DNA of 64,000 nt from Aquatica leii (taxonomy: Eukaryota; Arthropoda; Insecta; Coleoptera; Lampyridae), in contig CM069432.1 of the NCBI GenBank assembly GCA_035610365.1, positions 187,597,027 through 187,661,026 of the forward strand. The letters run 5' to 3'. The number at the start of each line of letters is the position of its first letter. Within the stretch, counting starts at the first letter, position 1. Position numbers and translations under genes: made by a program. Shown here one piece after another: positions 12,501 through 23,424 of this stretch. The notes under the pieces are model-generated. The model saw only the letters and a program-made list of their open reading frames with translations, made no database searches and was not told the DNA's origin.

Positions 12501-15500
12501 GTACTCTGCCAGTACAGCTGGAAAAGACTCCAAGGTTCAATACCAGTCTGCAGCCACGCTAGATGATCCTTTATTAAATCAGAATTTGCAAAATCAAAAT
12601 TAAATTTGTAATATTTAAATCAAAATCACATATGGAATGCATAGCATTTTAAGAAAAAAATATATAATAAAATTAATACAAAGCGTACCCTCTACATCGT
12701 CATGGTCATTACTTGGTTTCTTGGAACTTTTTGACGGGTACGTTATTTGCTTCTTACAATTCTTGTTGCGTTATACCTATATACGTATGATTAACCGTTA
12801 TCACAAGAACCACATAGTTTATCGTTATACCATCATAGAAGATGAGTATCGGATACATAATGCCTAGTTGCAGATTTATAATGAATTTAAATTGAAATCT
12901 ATCGGTTCTTTATTTAATTATTTATGGTTATCGTTATCTACACATATCAAATTTCATAGACTCAAATATAGTAATAATAACAATAATGTACATACCTCTG
13001 AATACGTCTATCAGCTCGTCCAAACACCAGCTTGAAAGAAGATGTACTACTCCTTCATCCGCCATTAATAGGTACACTTATTTTAACGTTTAACGCACTT
13101 ATTCTTCAAGAAAACAGAATCAACTGACAAACCAAGCAAAAAGCAAACCGTTAATAAAATCACATCTAAATTTACATCTTAAATGCTGTATGGACATGCT
13201 ATCAAACTGCATGCCCATGTTTTTAATATGCTATCAGCATTATTCGTCCGCCAACATTATCTCACTTATAGGTAGTTAATATTATCAAAACGTTACTTAG
13301 ACCAAAGCTCAAACTAAACCAAACGTGTTGTTGCCATAACATTGCAGGACCCATTGAAACTGCAAATAATGCATTTTTGTTTTACAATTTACCAAACTAA
13401 GATAATTTCCTATGTATAATAGTTAGAATAGAATAGAACAATAAAAATTGATACTTTATTTTTGTGAACGTCTGAGATCTCACGACTGACGTAACCGGCG
13501 AATATTTAAATATTTACTTAAAATATTTCTTTATACTAGCAACATCATATTTTATTTTAATAATCGGATCCCTAGAAAGAATTGTGTATTTTTTATTTTC
13601 CAACTTACAAATTAGTTGTTTTAACACATTATTCTTATTAGTTTCTTGTTATTAATTCAATTTCACAATTAATAATGTAATTGTGCGTGTTCACATTAGG
13701 TGTAATGTGCTAGTAATTGTACTCTAATACTGCCAGATTAACATTATAGTAAGGCTACCTTACTTTTGACTAGAATTTTATGTTACTTCACCAATATTAA
13801 AGCTATTAGTTCTTTTATAATGTTAATCGGGTTTATGCATTATGTGAAATGTCCTAACAACATTAGCTAAATTTTAATGTAAGTTTCTTGGAACATTAAT
13901 AACTTACTACTACACTTACTTAACGATACAATAACATTAATCAGATTGAATGCTTTTTAACATTACATCTCAAAAAATTATTTTTCTCAGTGTGTGTAAT
14001 TAGAAAAAAGTATTTGGCATTTACTATACATACTCTTTTAGTGTAGAAATAAAATTTTGTTATTAATTGTTGGTCTATTTTTCTGATACTCAATTTAGAG
14101 TAAAATTGTAAGATACATGTAATACACGACATGTAATAAGCACACACAGAAGAAGAAAAACTATGTTTTTATGAAGTGTGAAAAATAAATACACATTGCA
14201 CCTTAATGCAAAAATGTACTTAAACAACTACCGGCGCTGTAAAAAAATGTGTCACTGTCTACAATAACTTTTTTGACAACAAAATAATTATTTATCAAAT
14301 ACTCATTTTTCACACCAATAGCGATTATTTATCACTTGTTTACATTAATTTTTTTCTAAACGCTTAGTACTGTGTAACTTTTCAACACTACTTCTTGGCA
14401 TGTTAACATGGCAACAAATACTGAATTGAAAATTGAGTTAAGTTGATAGCCGAGTTACAGAGATATTAGAAGCGATATAGTAGTTGTTAATAATATAAAA
14501 CTTCTTGATTTATTGTATTTTTATGTGCATTATACTATCGTCGTCTGACTAATAAAAACTGTTATGATTCGATTTAAAATCTTTTGTTTTTATTATATGT
14601 TAGTATTTTCAAGAAACTGTAATTTTAATTTGATCAAAATGTACTTTTCATACTCAACTGATTTTAAAATAACTTAGAAATTGTTGACGGTTGCTTAAGA
14701 TTTTAAAGTGTTTGGACTTGTAAGAATAAGCGTGTGCATTTTGAAACTGGTAACAAACACAGCAATTGCTATAACTATATCTTCTAAGATATAAATTTGT
14801 TAAGTATGTCTTAGATTGCAGTTATTTTCAATACCCATACATAAAAATAAGAAAAAATACGCTAATAGCGTCATTTTATGCAGTCGTGTGAAAAATAAAA
14901 ATAAAATGTTTAGTCGTTATAAGTCCGTTAACATGATTCTAAAAACAATATCTTCTCTGCACTTGCCATCATCACAGCAAATTAAATGTAAACCTCATAA
15001 AAGTTAATGAAATACTCGACATATAAAAAACGATTTATAATGGCAACTAATTGCAACATACGCAAAAACATAAGTATGTGGATCTGCACTAAACTGATAG
15101 GAAACCGTCGCGAACATATTAATGAAATGATTTAGCTGATGAAATAATGAGATGCATTACCCAGTCTAACCCCAGTAAAAATTCAGTATGTAACCGACTA
15201 GGTAACGTCCAACCAAAGTATGTTTTAATTTGAATTGTTTCAAGGTCAAAATGCAAGACAGGAAATGCAGGTATTTAAATGCTTTCCAGTAAATTTAAAG
15301 ATTCTGTATGTAAGCTTAAAGTTCCGGGAACAGTTACAATTGAATATAAAACATTTAACCACATTACACTTATTAAAAAGTTGTTTCTTCGTGGTAACTT
15401 CAAGATACGATGAATGCAAGTGCAGTTTTTGTATTATCGAGCGTGATGAAAGCGTATAATATTAAGATTTAGTTATTAAAGTTTTAAAACCATGTGTCCC

Positions 15501-18500
15501 TCGGGACTCGTTCTCAAAATAGATCATAAAAACAATTAACTGGGGGGAATACACTTTTTGTTTTTTTTTCTTTTATTAAAAGGTCATCGTCTTAGTTACT
15601 GAAAGATAATAAATGTAATTGTGTTTACTAATATGAATTATTTTTTACAGTTGGCCAACTATTCCACCCCAAAACATTAGTGGCGGTAGTCGTAGCAGCG
15701 CTTTGGGTGGTGGTGATCCTTTGTTACCGTCCCCGGCATCTCCAAGCGCAATTATTGTTTCGCCGGAAACCCTTAGTCATCAATCATCTCCAAATAAACT
15801 TACAAAACAGGGACATGTACAAATTGCAACTACACCAAGGTACTCATTGTATGTTAAGTTTTTTTAATGTATTATTATTTTTTTTTACTTCTGTCGTTTC
15901 AATCTCCTTTTATTATTTAAACATTTCGTGATTTTTTTTCTTTGTTTGTCATGATATCGCTTAACTGGTGTTGAGTTCATTTGACAAAAAATTTCTTATA
16001 ACTCAACAGTTACAATATGCATCTTTCTTGACAGCATACTGGATACATCTATTAGAAAAATTACACTTTTTTATGTTTGTCTTACTTTCTTAAACTACTT
16101 TAACTATATCTTTTTGCTTCCCATTCTCTATTTTTAGAAGAAAAATTTAATTTTATATTCGCCCGTAAAAAATGCGCGTTTTTTCTGAATTACACTGTTT
16201 GTGATTTTTATATTACAAATTAAGTCTTCAAGTTGAGGTTTTATTTCTTTTAATTTGTTCATGTTTTGGTTTCTTACCATCTAATTTCATGTTAGTGTAT
16301 TAATTAGAAATAACAACAAAGAAAAACATTCTAAGAATATTTAATTTACTTTCAAATCTTTTAAAAAACTAAGTTTAAGTTTGTTTAAATAAATGCAAAT
16401 AAATAAAAATTACAAATAAAATACACAAAATATTTTAAAAAAACAGCTACAGTGTGAGGTATTCAACCTTTACATTACTGGTAACAAAGAGACAGCGTTA
16501 TTGATTTTTTGATGCCAACATATTCCTTTTCTTAAGTAAATTTATTTTGACAAAGAATCGCTTTTGTTAGATATTTTATACCAAATAATAACTTTTAGTG
16601 TAGTTACACACTCAAAAAATTACTTATTAAAAATAATCGTAATTTTGATAAAGATAGGACAGAACAAAAATCATCAACAATTTTTTTTCCTTGCAAAAAT
16701 TTTATTTTATAGCAACGTTCAAATAACACGAACTAACTGCGGCTAACTGAATGACACTTCTTTATCAATAAATTGAAAACAAAGAAGAATTAAGAAATGA
16801 GCTTTTTAGGAGTTTGATTAAAAAGTGTATTATATTGTGATAAACATAAATCTAACCAACTGAATGGGCTATTTGAAAAATAATTTGTTTGATAATAAGT
16901 GATAGAATACATTTTTTGTTCAGTTTATTGTCTACCTGTAAATGTAGAACATTTTGAACGCGTACTTTTAGCAAGTTTACTGCTGACTATTCTGATTGGA
17001 TTATTATTCTCGTTTTAACACGTTTTACTAATGTCGGTTAGTGTTTGAATACTAAATAAATGCTAACTGATGAAAGGCGCATTTCTATATAACGTTCTTA
17101 GTCACGCTAGAATTACCTGTCTTAAAGCAGTTATCTAACAAATTAATTGGGAATTTACAAGGCAATATCACTAATTCTTATCATAACACTCAGGAAAACA
17201 GCTTGTAAAAGATTAGTTCGCGATTTCAATAATCGACAGCGTTAAGTCACGTAAATAAGACTACGTAACAAAATACATATAATTTTTGTCTGCTACTGGA
17301 TTGCAAGTACGTTCCTTATAATAACTTATATACGTTGAATACAGCTATACATACATGCTATAATTTTTTTTAATTGTTTTTCTTCGATTTCATTAAATAT
17401 GTAACCAAAATATGGCAAATTATGCTTATGTTGTTATATTGACTAACTCCCATATTTGTACGTCTCAATATTGCTTTGCCTTTTAGTAAATCAGTAAAAT
17501 AGTTATTTTTAACGTATCTTGCTTTCTTTTCAAGATATGGAATTTTTTTCTAAAAAAATCGTCGCAGGCAGGATTCGAACCTAGATTATATTTGTGAATT
17601 CATTTTAAATTATAAATAAAATATCTAATAAACTGTTAATGTTAGAAATTTTTTTTATCTGAATCAATTGTTTGGAAGAATTATCTCTAGAAGAAACTGT
17701 AAAAATAATTCGACTAATTTATATGCGTACAAAATTATATTAAAAAAACTTTAAATGGCGGATATACCCGCTTACGGTTTCTTTATCAGACCCATCTTTT
17801 GATAGAACCGAGAGAATATGAAAAACCAGCTTTATATCAAATTTCAATTTACTCTTATCGTGAGCATATCCAAAGATAATGTAAAGAAGATGCCGCACTC
17901 CGTTTAGAAACAAGTCACAAGAATATATGAAAAAAATGTTCTTTTTAACGTATCTTGCTTTTCTATCAAGATATGGAATTTAAAAAAATCGTCGCAGGCA
18001 GGATTCAAACCTAGATTATATATCGAATTCACTTTAAATTATAAATTAGATATCTAATAAACTGTTAATATTAGAAACATTTTTTATTTGAATAAATTGT
18101 TAGGAATAATTATCTCCATAAGAAATTGTAAAAATAATTCGAATAATTTACATACCTACAAAATTACATAAAAAAAACTGTTAAAAATGACGGAATGACG
18201 GATACACCTACTTTTGTTTTTTTTTATCAGAACCATCTTTTAATAAAACCGAGAGAATATGAAAATCCAGCTACATACCAAATTTGAAGTTACTAGGACT
18301 TTTGGTTCGAGAGTTATCGTGGGTACATCGTTACACACAGACACACACACCTAATTTTTTTTGTCAAAATACATTTTTCTGATTCAGGAGACCTTGAAAC
18401 GTAAAATTATGCAAAAAAAATTGCTATACTTTGGTTATAGGAAAGACAAAAGCTATGTACATGTAAAAGTTATTGAAGATAATGCTATTAACGACGATGA

Positions 18501-21500
18501 ACTTACTCCGTCAGTAGTCACAAAAAACTTACATAATTACTTAATTCCAAAAAATGTTTTTTAAACAAAAGCTGTCAGACTTTTTTTTGTTGATTTCATC
18601 AGCATAGTTCAATTTCGTAAAGATATACCATAGACTTAATAAAACATACAATGTAAACTTAATTTTGGATTACCTGTTTAAGATTAATTTTAATTTATCT
18701 TAATTAAAATTGCATCAAGAACAATTTACAAAGCAATTTTTTTACATCTTAAAATGGATCCATTTTGAATTGGTATTAAACATGTTATATGTTATATAGT
18801 TTTTATTCGATTTTTTTGTCAAAACAATGTTACGAATTTGATGATAATCTCTCACACCTACATACATTATATACATACGTTTGCTTTATAACAAACCAAT
18901 TATTTTAAATTTTATTAATTTTCTTAAATACGCTGTTTACATTATTACTACGGTTGATTTTAACACAAATTAATTTGAATAGAAAATTTTATTATTCAGT
19001 ATACATTTCCGAATATTTTTTGTAAATTACAAAACTTTCTAAACGTTTATCATATTTTTTTAATAAGTGGGAAATTAAGTATTTATAATAGTTTAATTTG
19101 TTAAAAAAAAACTTTAAATTTGTTGCAAAACATATATATTCATTAAAATAGTAAATAAAGAATAAGATCGGTACAGATTATAACAGATTATTGATTTTTT
19201 TATTTTATTTTTGCTATAGTATCACTCTCTTCTTTTGTTTAACAATAATAAGATACGGGTGATACTATCTTATAGTGAGTACATATAAAGCGTTTTACTT
19301 TATATTTTTGTCAAAAGTTTTTTGTATTGGTGGAACCGATTCGCTTATTTTCTACGTCTCTTAAGTTTAAATAAAATTTGCATCTTTACCGATACAAATA
19401 TTCATATTGTAAATATTAAATATACCAGTTGTTGTTTATTATAGTTTTTAAACTTATAAATTGATACATACTTTTGTTAACAAAAAAAACGTTCAGCAAA
19501 ATTAATACAAAGTCTTGTATTTCTGAAATACACATAATTATTTAATCAAAAATGTTGATTTAGATAATACTATTAAATTTTCTAGATACATTTTAAAATT
19601 AATTTTAGGGAAATGATGCCAAGTTCGATGACATTAGCGCCAATGGGTTATCATTATGGATATCAGCCATCATTTCCTGTGATGAGAAAGCAATCAATGG
19701 CTGAACGACAAATTACATGGCGACAATTAGGAGCGTAAGTTCCGATTACTAATCAATTTTCTTGATTGCAACTAAAATGAATGCAGAAAACAGCTACATA
19801 TAAAATATTTCCAACATCTCTCTGTCTGTAATTCTTTCGCTCTAGCGTTTTATTGATTTTTGTATTTTGATGCATTTCTTAACAGTCCCTGTAGAAGGGA
19901 GGAGAAAGTAAAACGTAGTATCATAGACATTTTTATTTAAGTATAAGCTGAGTAATGTTTTTAACGACAAAAATAAGATTGTCGAGGGAAGGATATGATA
20001 GTCATTTATTGGTTAGATACTTTAATTTATTGTACATACGTGATATATTTATAGACGTTCATTTAGTATATTTAGAGGGTAAGCTACCCTTCATACACAT
20101 AGTTTATAAAAGCATCCTACTAGGCAACGCTAATAAAAACTGCTTGTAGGGACGCTTTAGCAACGACCCTATCGGCTCTATATGGCAAACTACTAGTTGT
20201 AATGGGTACTGCGTTTCCAATGGCTGAAGTTATCTCAACTTACATACCTCCATCTTTTTACGAAGTTTATTATTTGTATTTATACATCGGAAGTATGTTC
20301 TTTCTGTTGTATATGTACACTATGCTTCTAAAAGACAAACGACAAAAAAAGAAAGAAGAAGAAGCAGTTATTAGTAAGTATTGATTTAGTATCATAATTA
20401 CTTCAATTAATTTAATCTAGAAGCAAATCAAAATGAAAAATCATCAAGTATTTGTGATTCTGCGGAAGAGTCGGGTAGAGATTCTGGAGAAACCACGCCA
20501 GAAACGGCTAGTTCTCAAATTTACCGTCCAGCTAGACGTGGTTCCTTGCCTTCAGCCACTCCAAAGCAATACCACTACGGAAGTTTTTACTTGCGCATGG
20601 GTGCAGTCGGTAATAGGCATCTTTAATTTTTTCAACATTCGTAAACCTAAATGAAAATAAATTTTTAGCATTTGGAATTGGAAGTATGATTTATTCAGGT
20701 TTAGAATTCGGACAATACTTTGAGTTAGAAACAAACACCAAATGTCATAATGTCCTTCTTGCATTAACACCAGCGACTCGCATGGCTTTTATTTTTATAC
20801 AAATGTATTTTATTTTTTTAAATAACGAGGTGAGTTTTACTGTATGTTGACGAAAGGAACTATAATTTTTTTTTTAGCAAATGAAGATCTACAAACACAA
20901 GCTGGCGGCGAAGTTTGGTCTTATGCACATGATCGGTACTAATCTCTCTGTATGGTTAAACGTACTAGTTCAAGAAACCAAACATGAAATTCTTACATTT
21001 TACAACCCGGAGAATAACTCGCTACGTATTTCGCACCGTCTTACTTATAAAAGCAGTGTTATTAATTTTCCTAACGCGGAATTTCCAGAAGAAAGTCACA
21101 ATCACCATATTGTGGCACGTGGTCTAAAAGGTCCTCACAGAATTTACGAATGTAGGCGAACGAACGTTTTAGGAACGCTGGTACAAGACGCATCTCCGTT
21201 TTTATTTCCGTGTACAATCGAGTATAGTTTAATATGCGCCGCAATTTTATACGTCATGTGGAAAAGCATATCAAAATTACAACCACCAAATTCTATCGGC
21301 GGTAAATTAAAAACAGACTTTGCTTTCAGAAAGAGTCCCCACCACTATTCGGTAGATTGTGCCCGCGCGCACAAAGGCCTTTTCTTGGGCATTCTTTTAC
21401 TAGTCCTAACCATAATTTCTCTTATTTTATTTTTTGTCTTAATATCGCGCCCTGAATTTTCTGGTTTAGCGGTAATCGAAGTAAACATTTGCGAGTTGAG

Positions 21501-22035
21501 TCTTTACGGCATGACAACCTTGGCAACTATAGTTGGTATGTGGCAAGTGCGACAGTTAAAATTCGATGGATCGCGAAACTTGCAATTGGATAACATTCTT
21601 CTAATAGGTGCTCAGACGGGTATGTACATATACAGTATGTTCACAATAATTGGAGGTCAATTTACTATAGAAAAAAACACTATACTGGTGTTAATAACCG
21701 CCTTAGCGTCTCTGTTACAGACGACGTTTCAAACAATTTTTGTTCTGGATGCGTCGAGACGCTCTTGCGTTACTCCCGATCAAATTCGAAGAAAACCGGG
21801 TAGAGAAATTGTTACTTTTTTATTAGTTACTAATTTAGCTATGTGGTTAATTAACACCTTAGAAAAATCGCGGGCGGATTCGCACCCTATTCAATTGCAT
21901 TTTTATGGTTTATGGGCATGGACGATAATTACTCATGTTTCAATGCCTTTAGCAATTTTTTATCGATTTCACTCAACTGTTTGCTTATGCGAAATCTGGA
22001 AACGAGCGTATAAAATCAAGCCGACTTATATGTAA
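3373..22035 (+). CDS. OtopL: Otopetrin-like proton channel, gene 1 (seven coding exons)
   Basis: Otopetrins are proton-selective channels with 12 membrane helices. Joining 3373-3578, 15651-15839, 19609-19734, 20150-20373, 20421-20609, 20669-20829 and 20878-22035 gives 2253 nt with every phase agreeing, about 750 residues. Every junction uses GT-AG. Residues 1-173 are a polar, Ser/Pro-rich cytoplasmic N-terminus. TM1 is about 178-200 and TM2 210-234, followed by a KKKEEE and acidic/Ser linker. TM3 is 303-326 and TM4 340-362. TM5 is 374-397, then an extracellular loop with one N-X-S sequon near 411. TM6 is 471-494 (FPCTIEYSLI), TM7 532-555, TM8 565-588, TM9 603-625, TM10 631-656, TM11 675-692 and TM12 707-730 (ending YRFHSTVCLCEIWK). 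These motifs recur in gene 2. The start ATG has a good context (GAGAAATGG). The paralogue (OtopLa, b or c type) cannot be assigned without a tree. Confidence 0.93.
4442..7225 (+). mobile_element. hAT-type element (CAGTGGCGGCT family), interrupted by a second element
   Basis: The left end begins CAGTGGCGGCTCGTGAG. After about 2 kb, sequence matching the related copy at 41066-41867 resumes near 6505 (TGCAGTTTAAAAATTCGGGG, then the AAAGACCGGAAAAATGCAT block). This suggests one element split by an insertion. I could not find a right terminus with AGCCGCCACTG before the Harbinger relic, so the 3' limit is approximate and the element is probably truncated. Confidence 0.5.
4922..6370 (+). mobile_element. 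Internally deleted DNA transposon with decayed C-terminal coding piece
   Basis: The two ends carry inverted, imperfect copies of a GTGGTTCATACTGG-like motif, and several more copies of it occur inside (near 5285, 6172 and 6355). A coding remnant starts at ATG 5386 and contains in-frame stops. Around 5820-6055, after a frameshift, it reads as a C-terminal domain with KFIFPEKEDVDTISRQDIL followed by KLPKPYVLGATERVARML. I recognise that tail as common in insect transposon-derived proteins, possibly of the pogo/jerky type, but the family is not certain. Confidence 0.45.
7390..7653 (+). pseudogene. MADF/Myb-like accessory protein fragment of Harbinger element
   Basis: ATG 7390 opens a frame with a TGA 14 codons in. 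Past the stop it reads LWRSKDAYYKNRNKRSDAIR, close to the MADF/Myb-like DNA-binding consensus (LW, then YKNR..R..A). MADF proteins partner the Harbinger transposase in DNA binding. The frame ends TGSPIPAHYLL and stop. The early stop makes it non-functional as it stands. Confidence 0.55.
7973..8486 (-). pseudogene. Harbinger (DDE_Tnp_4) transposase C-terminal fragment
   Basis: The upper frame (8486 to 8190) holds FIYGHVECQERLSDKGVFRN and later AADAFALW. The next frame (8188 to 7973) holds FNYRLSRAERIVENRFGILS followed by VFRIFRKPI. This matches the Harbinger catalytic core order (D.GVFRN, DDAFAL, N..LSRAR..VENAFGIL). The two pieces are separated by a stop or frame change and the N-terminal third is missing, so it is dead. 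Confidence 0.75.
8577..8894 (+). pseudogene. Possible C-terminal part of the Harbinger accessory protein
   Basis: The 105-codon frame includes KKYSKASEAYNFMKETRDKL, DEFLHIGEELNNPRLQLI and SQFKINRIIFAMEM. The charged, helical character and position 3' of the MADF fragment suggest the same accessory gene. I cannot assign a named domain. Confidence 0.35.
10415..11631. mobile_element. hAT non-autonomous element with perfect 8-bp target duplication
   Basis: The 1217-bp element begins CAGTGGCGGCT and ends AGCCGCCACTG. The 8 bases before it (10407-10414) and after it (11632-11639) are both AGAGAAAG. The perfect 8-bp duplication and CAG-type ends place it in the hAT superfamily. It has no transposase frame. 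Same terminal family as the elements at 4442 and 41066. Confidence 0.85.
12135..13065 (-). pseudogene. Decayed multi-exon gene with SAM-like start, inside the CACTA-like element
   Basis: Three exon-like blocks are visible. The first (13065 to 12996) opens with ATG and encodes ADEGVVHLLSSWCLDELIDV, a SAM-domain-like beginning, then a GTATGT donor. The second (about 12582 to 12398) encodes KDHLAWLQTGIEPWSLFQLY, an in-frame TGA, then MPEYFNTFSILKQPEGYKL and a GTAAAT donor. The third (12317 to 12135) joins in phase 0 and encodes LLSDFHTSKQTDSEHKLYSR, ending GLYR stop. A middle exon completing the SAM domain appears to be missing. The layout resembles SAM-domain proteins of unknown function carried by large eukaryotic DNA transposons. 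The TGA suggests decay. Family call is from memory. Confidence 0.5.
13993..15650. other. Distal part of gene 1 intron 1, no gene seen
   Basis: AT-rich intronic sequence between the CACTA-like element and exon 2. No exon with matching phase and splice sites was found apart from the one at 15651. Confidence 0.5.
15651..15839 (+). CDS. OtopL: Gene 1 coding exon 2 (Ser/Pro/Gly-rich linker)
   Basis: The acceptor is TTTTTTACAG and the donor is AAG followed by GTACTC. The exon is 189 nt, phase 2 to phase 2, and encodes a low-complexity segment that includes GGSRSSALGGGDPLLPSPAS. It keeps the frame open only in the phase predicted by exon 1, which supports the join. Part of the N-terminal cytoplasmic region. 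Confidence 0.82.
15840..17364 (+). other. Proximal part of gene 1 intron 2, no gene seen
   Basis: AT-rich intron sequence without recognisable exons or repeats. Confidence 0.5.
17365..18590 (+). repeat. Two tandem copies of dispersed repeat family C
   Basis: Two related units (about 17365-17905 and 17938-18590) lie head to tail in gene 1 intron 2. Shared blocks are CGTCGCAGGCAGGATTCRAA, AAACCGAGAGAATATGAAAA-like and, in the second, a short CA-rich run followed by GATTCAGGAGACCTTGAAAC. The same family recurs in a cluster at 36.8-39.2 kb. On the minus strand the GGTTCGAATCC block looks like a tRNA B box, so a tRNA-derived ancestor is possible but not shown. Confidence 0.7.
18591..19608 (+). 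other. Distal part of gene 1 intron 2, no gene seen
   Basis: AT-rich intron sequence that ends in the TTTTAG acceptor of exon 3. Nothing else recognised. Confidence 0.5.
19609..19734 (+). CDS. OtopL: Gene 1 coding exon 3 (N-terminal region just before TM1)
   Basis: The exon is 126 nt, phase 2 to phase 2, with acceptor AATTTTAG and strong donor GC|GTAAGT. It encodes a Met/Tyr-rich stretch (MGYHYGYQPSF) ending AERQITWRQLGA. It carries no membrane helix and leads directly into TM1. Confidence 0.85.
20150..20373 (+). CDS. OtopL: Gene 1 coding exon 4 (TM1-TM2)
   Basis: The acceptor is CTTGTAG and the donor is TTA|GTAAGT. The 224-nt exon encodes TM1 (LSALYGKLLVVMGTAFPMAE), a short loop, TM2 (YLYLYIGSMFFLLYMYTMLL) and a basic cytoplasmic tail with RQKKKEEE. 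The equivalent gene 2 exon at 45234 has the same plan, and its 5' phase (2) is identical. Confidence 0.92.
20421..20609 (+). CDS. OtopL: Gene 1 coding exon 5 (cytoplasmic linker and start of TM3)
   Basis: The preceding intron is only 47 bp. The 189-nt exon encodes an acidic Ser/Glu/Thr-rich linker, then RPARRGSLPS, and ends with YGSFYLRMGAV, the conserved entry to TM3. It ends in phase 1, exactly where gene 2 has its own intron after the matching GSFFLRIGAI. Confidence 0.93.
20669..20829 (+). CDS. OtopL: Gene 1 coding exon 6 (TM3-TM4)
   Basis: A 161-nt exon, phase 1 to phase 0, encodes FGIGSMIYSGLEFGQYFEL and TM4 (RMAFIFIQMYFIFLNN). The gene 2 exon 47213-47373 is also exactly 161 nt with the same phases and a clearly related protein. 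Confidence 0.95.
20878..22035 (+). CDS. OtopL: Gene 1 coding exon 7 (TM5-TM12 and C-terminus)
   Basis: The acceptor is TTTTTTTTAG and the first codon is CAA (ATG 20881 is an internal Met). One uninterrupted 1158-nt exon encodes the last eight helices. It ends EIWKRAYKIKPTYM and stop TAA. The homologous part of gene 2 is split over seven exons, so this exon is fused by intron loss or the gene 2 introns were gained later. Confidence 0.95.
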   Translation, partial: QMKIYKHKLAAKFGLMHMIGTNLSVWLNVLVQETKHEILTFYNPENNSLRISHRLTYKSSVINFPNAEFPEESHNHHIVARGLKGPHRIYECRRTNVLGTLVQDASPFLFPCTIEYSLICAAILYVMWKSISKLQPPNSIGGKLKTDFAFRKSPHHYSVDCARAHKGLFLGILLLVLTIISLILFFVLISRPEFSGLAVIEVNICELSLYGMTTLATIVGMWQVRQLKFDGSRNLQLDNILLIGAQTGMYIYSMFTIIGGQFTIEKNTILVLITALASLLQTTFQTIFVLDASRRSCVTPDQIRRKPGREIVTFLLVTNLAMWLINTLEKSRADSHPIQLHFYGLWAWTIITHVSMPLAIFYRFHSTVCLCEIWKRAYKIKPTYM

Positions 22036-22590
22036 AACTGTTTTTAAAAAATTACAAGCATATCAGGTATACAACGATTAAACATCAGCATGTGTTCTAT
22101 TTAAAACGAGTTCGATTTACACGTATAGGTAAGGATTAACTTCCAACGAAGTGCAAATTTATAAGTAATGTAAACAACATAGCACAAATATCATATATTC
22201 ATATTCAAAAGTGTTGCCAAATAGATAAAACAATCAACGTTCTTAGTTTTCCTTGTAAAAATGTTTGTCATAGATAATAAGTTATTGATTCAGTTTCTTG
22301 TAACAAGACACATACATTTCTATTTTTATGCTGTTAGATTTTTTTAACTTATAAATGAAACATTTCAACAAATGAATTTAGAAACAATACAGTGCAGTAT
22401 TCTAATAATAAGAAAAAGATTAATTCAAACTAGTTAATCGTAGACAACTACAAGAGTTATACCACAGGTTATACACTCAAAAAAGTGCTACACGTAGTAT
22501 ATTTTTTAAAACTTTTCGGATAATATTTACATAAAAAATATTTGGTCCTGTCTTCCTACTAAAGAAAAGGTTTTTTTTTAATAAAAGTAC
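22036..22590 (+). terminator. Probable 3' UTR of gene 1 with poly(A) signal
   Basis: Sequence after the TAA is AT-rich with no frame. An AATAAA at about 22580-22585 is the first canonical polyadenylation hexamer. Other AT-rich variants lie farther down to about 23340, so the true end of the transcript is not fixed. Confidence 0.4.
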
Positions 22591-23424
22591 AAACGCGTTT
22601 TTAGACGCAAATCGACTGATTTGTATACGTAGATTTAGATTTAGATAAATATACAAAAACAGACTGAAAGGTCAATGAAAATATTTTTGTTTTTAATAGA
22701 TGCAACTAACGCATTCTTTATAAACGTGCAGATTTGCGGCTTCCTTTAACCAACGTGACTAGAATTCGAATGATATCTTGTTAATAACGGGTATACTTCT
22801 TACAGATCTTTCATCCACAACAAAATTGACCTTCATCACCTTCTTCATCAAATTGGTAATACTCAACTGCTCATAAGGTGTACCTATTTTTTAAAATCAA
22901 ATTGCTCATTTTACCTCAACGTATTATTCTAGGGAACAATTCCTAATATGATATTTTTTTATGTGCATATTTCAAAATTTTTGATATGAATGTTTGTGGT
23001 AAAAGTGTTCGGGATTAGCTAATTGTATGTGCTCATATTTATTAATAGGTGCATGAGAAGCTTTAATGGTTAATTAAAAATGTTGCTTATACGTTATAAT
23101 TGTTTGATGTTATACTGTGCCATGATTTGAAGTTTTTTGTATAGAAAGGACGTTGTAAATAATTTTTATTCTTTGTAAGTTATATAAAATTTATTTTGTT
23201 GTCTGTTTAGATATTTATTGTATATATTACATAATTATTTAATTCAATGTTACTTTTATCTGTATTTTAATTTTTCGTGCTTATATTGTTCAGACTTATT
23301 ACTCTTAATTATAAAAATTAAAAGTATATCTTCTAAATGATTTGCTTAATTGGAATCGCAAATATAAAACATAAAAGTCTTAATTCTTAGAAGGTTTTGG
23401 GAGATAGCTTTTTTACTACTAATT

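Larger units (their letters stand above)
9427..13992. mobile_element. CACTA-like (EnSpm) DNA transposon candidate carrying a SAM-like gene
   Basis: The ends are CACTGAGAAAAA at 9427 and the inverse TTTTTCTCAGTG at 13981-13992. Both subterminal regions (about 9540-10140 and 13680-13975) are dense in short AACATTA/TAATGTT motifs in both orientations, as in CACTA elements. An obvious target duplication is not visible. The element contains a decayed minus-strand gene at 12135-13065 and was itself hit by a hAT insertion (10415-11631). Superfamily is inferred from the termini only. Confidence 0.45.

Noticed and set aside
18335..18352. CA-rich run, with a GT-rich counterpart near 37700
   Set aside because: Part of repeat family C and too short to matter by itself.
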